A stretch of DNA of 64,000 nt from Galbibacter kalidii (GCF_026241135.1 NZ_JAPFGA010000002.1:124001-188000); one strand, 5' to 3'. Shown: positions 54,493 through 62,354, counted from the first letter of the stretch. Numbers and translations are program-made. The notes: a model not told the origin generated them from the sequence alone.

Positions 54493-54582
54493 TTCTTAAA
54501 GAGTATCGTGTACGTTGTATATGCTACTCGCAATTAATGAGTGTTATTATGAACCCCACCTTACGGGTGTACAAGCACCCTC
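54493..54582 (-). ncRNA. Candidate guide RNA 1 of the dCas12f-sigma system
   Basis: Minus-strand scaffold 54582-54513 (70 bases) followed by predicted guide 54512-54493 (TACACGATACTCTTTAAGAA). It begins 12 bases after the dCas12f stop, as reRNAs/omegaRNAs follow tnpB genes, and could be cut from the dCas12f mRNA. Scaffold-then-guide order (5' to 3') matches Cas12f and TnpB RNAs. A longer guide is possible, because the common downstream block begins only 30 bases after the scaffold. Confidence 0.78.
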
Positions 54583-54594
54583 TAAATAAAATAA

Positions 54595-55692
54595 TCATGC
54601 TATGATAAGTTCTATACCTGATTTATCAGCTTTGTATTTTATTTTGTTCATCAGCTGATAATAGCTCCAGTTCCTTAATACAAATTCTTCCTCCTTGGCA
54701 AGACCGATTTTGTCCTCTTGTTTTAATAAAATGAGCGTACCCGCCCGGTGTTTAATGCAGAAATCAATTAGTTTTCTGCTATATACATGAATACGATGGG
54801 ATACATAATTACTTTCTGTGTTGCGAAACTTGTCCACCGCTTTGAGTTTTCGTTTTCGCCCTTTGCCCGATTTGCAATAAGTAGCGCCTACCTGAGCCCT
54901 CTTCCGGGCGGCCTGTATCGCCAGCCTACGATATAGGAATTCTTCCTTGGTGCCGATGGTAAGCTTGGTTTTCCCGGTTTTTACAACTATAGGATATTCA
55001 AGAGAGAGTGAGGCCTCTGCTATAATCTCGGTTTTTAAATCATGCTTTTCTTTTTCAATTTCAAATGTAGCCATCCAAAAGATTTTTCCTTCTTTGAGTT
55101 TAATATGCGAAGAGCAAAGTTTAATATCCCCATCAACTAAACACTCCAAGAGTCTTCGTTTGTCAGTAAAATCTTTACCTAAATAAGTCTTAAATGGTAT
55201 GGAGAATAAACGAAAACAAAATGCCTTTTTTTCTTTTTTATATGATAATTTAATTATGTTCCTCGATCTAATTGGAAATGCTATATCCCTCCTAAAGTTT
55301 TTAAGGGAACGAAGGCCTTTCCAATAATCTGATTTATTTTTATTAAAAGAAGAGCGTAGAGTATTATTTAAGCTTGACAAAATATCAGTAGGTATCTGAC
55401 CCTTAAAACGCTTAGAAACCACAAGATAAGTAGTATTGATTTGGGAACCTTTCAAGATTCCCAGTTCATCTTTTTTTTCATCAGCCAGTTTGTGCTTAAT
55501 CCCTTCTGTGAGATAAAAGAAATCCTTGATCATTTCCTGTACATACAAATGGGATACAATAAGGTTGGCTGCTCTATAGCAACGGTTCTGCCATTGGTAG
55601 AGTTTATTCACCGCCTCTTTTCTTTCTTCTTTAGTAGGTAGGTCAACTGTTATCTGAATCTTCCGTGTAAGTTTAAGTGTTGAACTCTTCAT
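54595..55692 (-). CDS. Nuclease-dead Cas12f/TnpB-family protein (dCas12f)
   Basis: A 365-residue protein of the Cas12f/TnpB superfamily. Start at the ATG 55690-55692, 2 bases after the sigma-factor stop. The C-terminal half aligns by eye with Cas12f1: ASLSLEYPIVV for the RuvC-I strand, AGTLILLKQ for RuvC-II, NWSYYQLMNKIKYKADKSGIEL for the bridge after it. The RuvC-I Asp is Ser (residue 228) and the RuvC-II Glu is Leu (323). The protein stops where other family members continue into the zinc finger and RuvC-III Asp. It should bind guide RNA and target DNA without cutting. Alternative: a decayed TnpB; the intact frame, sigma linkage and guide array argue against that. Confidence 0.9.
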   Translation of the reverse strand: MKSSTLKLTRKIQITVDLPTKEERKEAVNKLYQWQNRCYRAANLIVSHLYVQEMIKDFFYLTEGIKHKLADEKKDELGILKGSQINTTYLVVSKRFKGQIPTDILSSLNNTLRSSFNKNKSDYWKGLRSLKNFRRDIAFPIRSRNIIKLSYKKEKKAFCFRLFSIPFKTYLGKDFTDKRRLLECLVDGDIKLCSSHIKLKEGKIFWMATFEIEKEKHDLKTEIIAEASLSLEYPIVVKTGKTKLTIGTKEEFLYRRLAIQAARKRAQVGATYCKSGKGRKRKLKAVDKFRNTESNYVSHRIHVYSRKLIDFCIKHRAGTLILLKQEDKIGLAKEEEFVLRNWSYYQLMNKIKYKADKSGIELIIA

Positions 55693-55694
55693 AA

Positions 55695-56483
55695 CTAAGC
55701 ATATCCTAATTTTTCCTCTTGTTGTTCCTTCCACAACTTATAGGCAGCTACAAATTCTTTATGAACCTCTTTTTGGGACAGGTTCAGTACCTCGCCAATT
55801 AAAGCAAAAGAATACTTTTTGTTAAACCGTAACTCTATCACCCTTTCCTGTTCGTCAGTCATCATTTCAGGGGACTTTACATCTCTACTTGAACACATGT
55901 GATCATGTTTAAGTTTGTTTCCATGATGTATAATAGTTTTAATATCCTGAATGGCCTTTTTTACATCTTGGCTTGTTTGGGAAATACTTATTCCCATCAC
56001 CTCTGCTATAGCCTTATACTGAAAACCATATTTTAAACAAAGCTCAATCAAATGTCTTCTTTCTGAACTCAATAAGGGTAATACTCTTTTTATTTGGTCA
56101 AATAGTTTTTGTTTCGACTGCTGATCCTTTAAATTCTCTTCATCATTTACAGGATCATAACCTACCATATAATCCTGGTAGTTTTCGTAATTCTCTAAAG
56201 AATTGACTTTCCTAAAGAACTTGTTTTTGGGTTTACTGAAGTAGAAAATACATTCCCTTTTCATCACAAATCTTAAGAAAAAGAAGATATGCTTTGGGGA
56301 TTCGATACTTTTTCTATGTATCCATAATTTTAAAAAAGTATCCTGGACCAAGGTTTCTATCACAAATTCATCATCAAGCCATCGTTTCCCCACCCAAAAG
56401 ATACTTTTACTGTATTGCGCATGGATTTGAACTAAAGCAGCGGGGTCACTGTTTTTTAATAATTTAAAATTACGGTGTGACAT
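55695..56483 (-). CDS. ECF-type sigma factor linked to dCas12f
   Basis: A 262-residue sigma-70-family factor. Region 2: [42 protein letters not shown]. Region 4: [44 protein letters not shown] further ~70 residues contain [30 protein letters not shown], a second HTH-like segment not present in ordinary ~190-residue ECF factors. Start at ATG 56481-56483. No anti-sigma gene is adjacent. In known dCas12f-sigmaE systems this protein is recruited by the RNA-guided complex and brings RNA polymerase to the target. Confidence 0.88.
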   Translation of the reverse strand: MSHRNFKLLKNSDPAALVQIHAQYSKSIFWVGKRWLDDEFVIETLVQDTFLKLWIHRKSIESPKHIFFFLRFVMKRECIFYFSKPKNKFFRKVNSLENYENYQDYMVGYDPVNDEENLKDQQSKQKLFDQIKRVLPLLSSERRHLIELCLKYGFQYKAIAEVMGISISQTSQDVKKAIQDIKTIIHHGNKLKHDHMCSSRDVKSPEMMTDEQERVIELRFNKKYSFALIGEVLNLSQKEVHKEFVAAYKLWKEQQEEKLGYA

Positions 56484-56500
56484 AACGAACTCATTTAAAG

Positions 56501-56518
56501 CGGTGGTAGCTTCCACCG
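56501..56518. promoter_or_regulatory. Hairpin in the leader of the sigma-dCas12f operon
   Basis: CGGTGG and CCACCG form a perfect 6-base inverted repeat around TAGCTT, 18 bases before the sigma-factor ATG. It may be a protein-binding site or a translational control hairpin. Confidence 0.45.
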
Positions 56519-56891
56519 GAATTAAATTTGATTAAATAGTTGAAGCGAGTTCTTATACTTTATAAAGAGAAGATAGCTTTGAAAATGGTTGAGAAGAATG
56601 CCCACTTATCCAAAAATAAAAAGGCGCAGAACTCAAATTACCGAACTGAGGTACTGGTATACCTTGGAAACGATAACAGAGCCCACGCCCGGGTCGTGAG
56701 CAAAGTTACTTATCATCTCGTTTCCATAAAAATTACCAGTTTTCAGTTCGAGATTCAAAGCAATTGCTTCTAATGTTTTTCTATAAGAAGAATCGCAAAA
56801 ATATGTAATCTAAAACAAATATAGGAAAATATTTAAAATGCGAGCCACAGACCGCGTTTATTTCACCTGCATCATATTTATTTGTTTATTG
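56519..56891. other. Divergent intergenic region, no gene recognised
   Basis: This 373-base interval between the sigma factor and the small HTH gene has one open frame (56540-56773, TTG start) that resembles nothing I know and is probably not translated. It should hold the promoters of both transcripts, but I see no perfect TAnnTTTG on the sigma side. Confidence 0.4.
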
Positions 56892-57134
56892 ATGGAATAT
56901 AACAAAGCAATATATAATCATATAGAGCATCTCTGGAAAGCATCTGAACTATCAAAAAGAAGGTTTTCCATAAACCATAATATAGAAGAAAGTACTTTAA
57001 GAGATATACTTAAGAAAAAGAATTATCAAATATCGTTACCTACTATTTATAAAATTTGCGAGTCCAGAAATATTACTCCCTCTGAATTTTTCATAGAGGT
57101 TGAAAAATTTTCAAAAATTAAAGCTCGAAAATAA
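56892..57134 (+). CDS. Small XRE-like HTH protein
   Basis: An 80-residue protein with a compact helix-turn-helix (ASELSKRRFSINHNIEESTLRDILKKKNYQISLPTIYKICESRNITPSEFF). Start at ATG 56892, the first Met consistent with the fold; a longer frame has a hydrophobic N-terminus of doubtful reality. It is divergent from the sigma-dCas12f operon and may regulate it or belong to the mobile element. Confidence 0.7.
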   Translation: MEYNKAIYNHIEHLWKASELSKRRFSINHNIEESTLRDILKKKNYQISLPTIYKICESRNITPSEFFIEVEKFSKIKARK

Positions 57135-57187
57135 ATTTGACAAGTGAAAGTTAGCCAATCCATAACGATTGGCTTATATAGTACTCC

Positions 57188-57277
57188 CTGTTCCTTGCCC
57201 ATAAGCTTATTGAGCAATACTAAGCATGGCTCAAAGAGAAAGATGAAATTATAGCACTGCTTAAAAAGAAAAAATAG
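57188..57277 (+). pseudogene. Remnant of a regulator C-terminus
   Basis: The frame reads LFLAHKLIEQY, an in-frame stop, then AWLKEKDEIIALLKKKK and a proper stop. The second half resembles the coiled end of Bacteroidota HTH regulators. Upstream codons in this frame are interrupted, so only a fragment survives. Confidence 0.5.
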
Positions 57278-57361
57278 CCCCCTAATCTTTCCATAACCTT
57301 AACCCTATTCTTTGCGAGGACTACAGTTGCTTCTTAAATAGCCTTAATCACAAAATAAAGA

Positions 57362-57547
57362 GCGTTTGTTGTACTTGGTACTATCCCTGAGGATGTTGAT
57401 CATTATCAATGGTTGTTTTGAGGTAAAGGTTTATAGCACCACTATAAAAAGGCTAAGAAGGAAGGAAAAAAAACCCTGACAAATATTAATAAAGGTATCA
57501 AGGTACTACCCATAAAACTCATGGAAAGCGATACGTTTGTTTCATGA
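57362..57547 (+). pseudogene. Decayed coding fragment of unknown family
   Basis: One frame reads AFVVLGTIPEDVDHYQWLF, stop, GKGL, stop, HHYKKAKKEGKKTLTNINKG to a final stop at 57545-57547. Two internal stops in an otherwise protein-like frame show decay. I do not recognise the family. The rest of 57278-57784 holds no gene I can support. Confidence 0.5.
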
Positions 57548-57784
57548 GTTAATGCATTTTAAAAATCAACAAGATTGGTAGTTAAGTTAATGTATTTATA
57601 GTTAGTTAACAGTACGGGTCAGATATAGCCTGATACGTTTTTAAGATTCCCTCAAAACCGACACAACGCATTGGTTTTAAAGTGCCCCGCGTGTTGTGTT
57701 TTTGTTATTAAGATCGTTTTGAGAAAATAAAGCATAGTTTCTTTTGAATATAAATCATTCCTGTGTGGAAAAAACCGAAAAAAA

Positions 57785-59419
57785 TTAATTATCATCTGAT
57801 AAACTTTTAGCCATCAGCAGAGCATTATAAACATTCACTATTTTACCGGATTTGGAAAGCTGCTTAAAAGGAAGCAATCTTTTGGGATTGTCCTTACTAG
57901 GGACACTCACATCAATATTGTATTCTACCCCTGAATTCATAATAATTCTTTTGACTTGTGCGGCTGACAAATCTGGGTATTGCGAAAAAATTATACCAGC
58001 AATACCGGAAACAACTGCAGAAGATAAGGAAGTGCCGCTATCCTCTTTGTACTTGTTGTTTGGAATAGCAGCTTTTATAAGATGGCCAGGAGCAAAAACA
58101 TCGACATCATGTTGTCCATAATTAGAAAAATAAGCTAATAAATCAGGATCTATTGTATTTGTTGTTGCGCCAACCAATATATAGTTGTTAGACACCTCGG
58201 TTTCATCATTTAAATTATCATTAGGGTAATAATCCGTTATCTCACTCAAATTCAACCTGCTGTTGCCAGCGGAAGAAACTATCAATACATTGTTGTCTTC
58301 AGCATATTTTATTGCATCCAACACCCATTGCTTATGTAATGATAATTCCTTGCCAAAACTCATGTTAATGACTTTCGCTCCATTGTCAACAGCATATTTG
58401 ATTCCTAAAGCGATATCCTTATCATGTTCATTTCCGTTGGAAGAAATACTTACCGGCATAATAAGGCAATTTTCACACACACCTTTTAAGCTATCAGTCT
58501 GAGCAGCAATTATCGAAGCTACCTCTGTCCCGTGATACAATTCGCCAATATGACCATTCACAATAGGTGTACCATAAGAAATGTCATTTATATCATCTGG
58601 ATTGTCTCCTAAAATATCACGATCAAAATAATCTGGGTTTAACGATTTATTCAAATCACCTTCAACCGTTTTCCTCAAATCATCTATCCATTCTTTTGAG
58701 AGATCATACTTTATATAATCACTCATGTAATATATTAGTTTAGCAAGTTCCTCATCTTTTTCTTTATAAATATCATATAAGCTGTCTAATTGGTCGGTTG
58801 TATAATCTTCCTTCGGAAAAAATTTAAGCAAAGCTTTTTTACTTTTTGGATATGTATCGGTAAGGAAATTAACATAATCCATATCTGACTGAGCTGACTC
58901 CTTCGCTTCTTCATATTTCTTTAAAGCCTTTTTGTATAGTTCCTTATTTACAAGTCCATTAAGGGAATCCTTTTTGTAAGCCCTGATAATCCGTAAAGAT
59001 TCATTATTGGGATATATGATATTTTCTCCCTTGGCATTTCCGATGAAATTCCATCCATTTATATCGTCTATATAACCATTCGCATCATCATCTTTACCAT
59101 TGCCGGGGATTTCCTTCTTATTTTGCCATATGTTTCTTTTTAGGCTCTCATGATTGATGTCTATCTCCGTATCTATAACAGCTATAATAATTGGGTTCTT
59201 TGGGGGCGTTATCAATTCATCATTAATGGCTCTATCTAGACTTATACCAGGAACAGAATCAAGTTTAATATCTTCAAGAATCCAATTATTTAGATTATTA
59301 TCATCAGGTTTAGTATTAGAAAAATAAGTAAACTCAACTGATTGAAGTTGTTTTTTATCGCTACATGAAAAAAACCAAATTGTATTTAATAATAGTAAAG
59401 AAATATATAGACGGTTCAT
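57785..59419 (-). CDS. Subtilisin-like serine protease, lipoprotein
   Basis: A 544-residue S8 protease with a lipobox (LNTIWFFSC) at the N-terminus. Catalytic triad: Asp in IIIAVIDTEIDINHESL, His in LYHGTEVASIIAAQ, Ser in DSGTSLSSAVVSGIAG. About 170 residues of charged helical sequence separate the Asp and His blocks, longer than in standard subtilisins. It follows the precursor gene of a RiPP locus and is the obvious candidate to remove the leader at Gly-Gly or to process the exported product. Confidence 0.9.
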   Translation of the reverse strand: MNRLYISLLLLNTIWFFSCSDKKQLQSVEFTYFSNTKPDDNNLNNWILEDIKLDSVPGISLDRAINDELITPPKNPIIIAVIDTEIDINHESLKRNIWQNKKEIPGNGKDDDANGYIDDINGWNFIGNAKGENIIYPNNESLRIIRAYKKDSLNGLVNKELYKKALKKYEEAKESAQSDMDYVNFLTDTYPKSKKALLKFFPKEDYTTDQLDSLYDIYKEKDEELAKLIYYMSDYIKYDLSKEWIDDLRKTVEGDLNKSLNPDYFDRDILGDNPDDINDISYGTPIVNGHIGELYHGTEVASIIAAQTDSLKGVCENCLIMPVSISSNGNEHDKDIALGIKYAVDNGAKVINMSFGKELSLHKQWVLDAIKYAEDNNVLIVSSAGNSRLNLSEITDYYPNDNLNDETEVSNNYILVGATTNTIDPDLLAYFSNYGQHDVDVFAPGHLIKAAIPNNKYKEDSGTSLSSAVVSGIAGIIFSQYPDLSAAQVKRIIMNSGVEYNIDVSVPSKDNPKRLLPFKQLSKSGKIVNVYNALLMAKSLSDDN

Positions 59420-59520
59420 TAAAACTTTTTTGTATAAAGTGAAAAAGGGAAGGACAAAGGATTAGCACCTTTGTAATCCCCTCAATTAAAATTACTCAAG
59501 TATATCGTGTATTATGTTTA

Positions 59521-59682
59521 TTATACCTCTGTGGGCCTTGAAGTGATTGTTTTTGTTTTACCTATTACGGTTTCTCCTTGATCGTCTCCATCAAATGAAA
59601 GATTACCACCATTTATATGTTGTGGATTATCTAATTTAGAAATTTGAAATTTCTCCAGTTTAAGTTTTGATTGCTTCTTCAT
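59521..59682 (-). CDS. RiPP precursor peptide (class I lanthipeptide-like)
   Basis: A 53-residue peptide found by translating the gap. The leader MKKQSKLKLEKFQISKLDN ends in HINGG, the Bacteroidota leader style with a double-glycine cleavage site. The 27-residue core begins NLSFDGDDQG and ends TSRPTEV. It has five Thr and two Ser that LanB could dehydrate but no Cys, so classical lanthionine rings cannot form. It lies between the regulator and the protease on the same strand. Confidence 0.82.
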   Translation of the reverse strand: MKKQSKLKLEKFQISKLDNPQHINGGNLSFDGDDQGETVIGKTKTITSRPTEV

Positions 59683-59763
59683 AAAGTTTAGTTTTTTTAA
59701 TTAAATACTCGGTTAAATGTAAAAGATTTTAAAATAATATCAGAGAGGAACTTTTATTTAATG

Positions 59764-59785
59764 GTCGTCATTTATAAATCACGAC
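59764..59785. promoter_or_regulatory. Palindrome upstream of the precursor gene
   Basis: GTCGT-C-ATTTATAAAT-C-ACGAC is a 22-base palindrome with one mismatched pair. It overlaps the stop of the TPR-AraC gene and lies ~80 bases upstream of the precursor ATG. It could be an operator for the AraC-type regulator or an RNA hairpin separating precursor expression from the synthetase genes. Confidence 0.5.
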
Positions 59786-61494
59786 TTAATTTTATCTTTT
59801 TCTAGTTGCTTAATAAAATAGGAAGGATATATCCCGTGAGTATCATAAAACCTCTTAGAGTACGTTTCTGCACTCCTAAAGCCACATTCCTTTGCAATGG
59901 CTTTAATAGTATATTTCCTAAAATTACTTTCATGGTTTAATTTAGAAACAGAATATGAAATTCTCAGGTCGTTGATATAATCCGTGAAACTATGCCCTTT
60001 AATATGATTGATTACTTTTGATAGATAAGTTGAATTTGAATTCAATTCCCGGGCTAAACTGTTCAATGTTATTCGAGGGTCTGTAAATTTATTTTCAGCT
60101 TCAAAATCATTTAATTTATTTATTATAGAGTCTACAATATTTTTTGGCAACCCATGTCCGTCATCTATTTTATTTTTTTTGCTCGATCCAAATGTTTTTT
60201 TACTCTGTTCAGCTATTCCGTTTTTTTCCAAAAGTAATTGGTATCTTGACTTATATGTTTTCATTTTTCTTATTTCTCTGAATAATATTATAACAATTAG
60301 AGCTATTAAAAAAACAAGAAAGTATGTAGTTTTTGAATATCCGTCATACAAACTTTGTAAATCATTAATCAACTGATTTTTTTCCTGAATAATCTTTGGC
60401 GTATCATAATCTTTATCAATCCTTCTGCTCAAATATTGATAATTACTTGAAATTATACTATCAGCCTTTAGTAATTGATTAAGGTATCTTAATTGCGATG
60501 TCTTATCATCCTTTTTTTGATAATACAAGATTAAAGCCTCATAAGTATTCCTTAAATCAGGGTGTAAATCACCAATTTCAGAAAAAATAGAATCTATTTT
60601 TAAAAAGTAATTAATCCCTATACTCTCATCGGTTAATCTTATATGTGACATCCCTAAATAATAATACGCTTCGGAAAGATTAGGAATATCATTTTTATTT
60701 TTTAAAAACTCTAATGTTTTATGCAAACTATCAATAGAGGCTTCATAGTTTTTTTGCTTGTAAGCTGCAAGTCCCTCATTGAAAATAAAATATTGCCTGT
60801 AATTATTGTTCCCGAGCATTTTAGTTTCAATTAAACCTTTCTTATTAAAGATTCGAGAGGAATCTAACTTTCCGGTTCTTAAGTATCCATCAGACAATGC
60901 AAACAGCCCCATTAAATAGTATTCTGAATTATATGAGTCGGACTTTTTATCAGAGTAAAACTTGTATACATTTTTAAATATGGCCAAAGCCTCATCATAA
61001 TGTCCTAATCTACTTTTAAGCAATCCTATTCTGTAATTAATAGAAACTTCCTTAGATCTATAGTTTTGTTCATCCTTGATTATACTATTTTTAGCGTTAA
61101 GATAGTTGTCAATTGACTTTTTGAAATCTCTTATAGCAAAGGACTCATCAGCCTTTATAAGATATCCAAGAAAAGGGTAAAACGAGTTGTGTATATGCTT
61201 TTCTTTAGAGAAAGTTATTATGCTATCAGCATATTTTAACTTGAGTTTTGATTCACTTACTTCTGCTATAAAATAATAGCCATTGAGTACTTTAGCAGGA
61301 TCTTCATTTGATTCAGCTCTTTTTAAATAGGCATTGGCATATTTGATTGCAATAGTAGGATTGCTTTCAGTCGAATAGAATAGATCAACTAGCGCATCTT
61401 CACTGATTTGATCTAAAGAATCAATCTTTTTTTGAGCATGACTCTTTATGATTGTAAAAAATAATAACGTTGATATGTAAATGATTATTCGCAT
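59779..61494 (-). CDS. Membrane TPR-AraC regulator
   Basis: A 571-residue regulator found in Bacteroidota. Signal peptide (LLFFTIIKSHAQ), periplasmic TPR repeats from ~30 to 370, one membrane helix (YFLVFLIALIVIILF near 393-407), and a cytosolic C-terminal AraC-type HTH (LNSLARELNSNSTYLSKVINHIKG; TIKAIAKECGFRSAETYSKRFYDTHGIYPSYF). It can sense a periplasmic signal and act directly on DNA. It overlaps the SpaB_C gene by 10 bases, so it belongs to the RiPP operon. Confidence 0.9.
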   Translation of the reverse strand: MRIIIYISTLLFFTIIKSHAQKKIDSLDQISEDALVDLFYSTESNPTIAIKYANAYLKRAESNEDPAKVLNGYYFIAEVSESKLKLKYADSIITFSKEKHIHNSFYPFLGYLIKADESFAIRDFKKSIDNYLNAKNSIIKDEQNYRSKEVSINYRIGLLKSRLGHYDEALAIFKNVYKFYSDKKSDSYNSEYYLMGLFALSDGYLRTGKLDSSRIFNKKGLIETKMLGNNNYRQYFIFNEGLAAYKQKNYEASIDSLHKTLEFLKNKNDIPNLSEAYYYLGMSHIRLTDESIGINYFLKIDSIFSEIGDLHPDLRNTYEALILYYQKKDDKTSQLRYLNQLLKADSIISSNYQYLSRRIDKDYDTPKIIQEKNQLINDLQSLYDGYSKTTYFLVFLIALIVIILFREIRKMKTYKSRYQLLLEKNGIAEQSKKTFGSSKKNKIDDGHGLPKNIVDSIINKLNDFEAENKFTDPRITLNSLARELNSNSTYLSKVINHIKGHSFTDYINDLRISYSVSKLNHESNFRKYTIKAIAKECGFRSAETYSKRFYDTHGIYPSYFIKQLEKDKIKS

Positions 61495-62354
61495 AATAAG
61501 GCCTTTTGACTATTTAAATACTTGGATAAAAAAAAGTAGCATATAAATTCATGTAATCTTTGATTTTTCCGAAACGCCCTGTTAACACTCATATGAACTA
61601 TACTAGCAGTATATATGTGGTCTTTTTCTTTTTTATGTTTATATATATCATCAATACATGGTTTTATGCTTATTGAACGGTTCTGAATAAGTTCCTCCAT
61701 TCGATAAAACTCTTGATTTTGAGGTATTTCACCCATGATTTGATTCAATATAGCACGATGTTCTCTATAAGATCGACTTAATTGCTTAATAGCATCTTTA
61801 TTGGCATTAAACTCTTGCTTAAAATTATGTAATCCTTGATCTACAAATTTTATTTTATCATTAATATCAAATTTAAAAGACTCGAGTATAGAGTTAATAC
61901 TTTTTATAATAAACAGGGTGAAAAGTTCTTGATTTTTAAATATATGAAGAGCTCTTATCATCATTAAGCTATCGTGAAAAAATAAAGATTCTGTTTGAGT
62001 AATTACTTTTCCCCCATAACGTTCAAGCTCTCTTACATAGGTATCCATTGCTATGTTATAAATCAACTTTTTTTCCATGCAGGCTTTAAAATAGTTTTGT
62101 GTGATCTGCATGGTTTTTGAAATAGCATGGAAGTTTCTTGCTTTTAGCCGGATACGAAGGTGATGTTCAGGGTCATTATACCTGATGAAAAACCATTTTT
62201 TAATTAAATTTTCCTTAATTAACTGTTCGGTCATTTGTGAAATATATTCCTCCAAAACAATATCAGCCATTCGGTTTCCTGTATATAACTTGTAGTAAAG
62301 CCATTCTTCTCCTGGCAAATAGTAACGCTTATTTATTTTTAAAGAAGAATTCAT
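61485..62354 (-). CDS. SpaB_C-type lanthipeptide elimination-domain protein
   Basis: A 289-residue protein of the thiopeptide/lantibiotic family: EEWLYYKLYTGNRMADIVLEEYI, WFFIRYNDPEHHLRIRL, YVRELERYGGKVI. This is the C-terminal (glutamate-elimination) half of split LanB enzymes, which turns glutamylated Ser/Thr into dehydro residues. Its start overlaps the stop of the dehydratase gene by 4 bases (ATGA). Confidence 0.9.
   Translation of the reverse strand: MNSSLKINKRYYLPGEEWLYYKLYTGNRMADIVLEEYISQMTEQLIKENLIKKWFFIRYNDPEHHLRIRLKARNFHAISKTMQITQNYFKACMEKKLIYNIAMDTYVRELERYGGKVITQTESLFFHDSLMMIRALHIFKNQELFTLFIIKSINSILESFKFDINDKIKFVDQGLHNFKQEFNANKDAIKQLSRSYREHRAILNQIMGEIPQNQEFYRMEELIQNRSISIKPCIDDIYKHKKEKDHIYTASIVHMSVNRAFRKNQRLHEFICYFFLSKYLNSQKALLCE

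Noticed and set aside
54221-54582. CRISPR array
   Set aside because: The repeats are ~70 bases, only three, separated by more than 60 bases that are partly conserved, and no cas1/cas2 is present. A set of omegaRNA-like genes fits better.
54595-55692. IS200/IS605 or IS607 transposon with tnpB
   Set aside because: No tnpA, no end hairpins on both sides, catalytic residues lost, and a sigma factor fused in operon; not an active insertion sequence.
56540-56773. 77-residue open frame upstream of the sigma factor
   Set aside because: TTG start, no recognisable sequence, and located in a divergent promoter region.
57600-57784. Imperfect inverted repeat ACACAACGC / GCGTGTTGTGT after the protease gene
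   Set aside because: The arms differ by a two-base insertion and there is no T-run; too weak to call a terminator.
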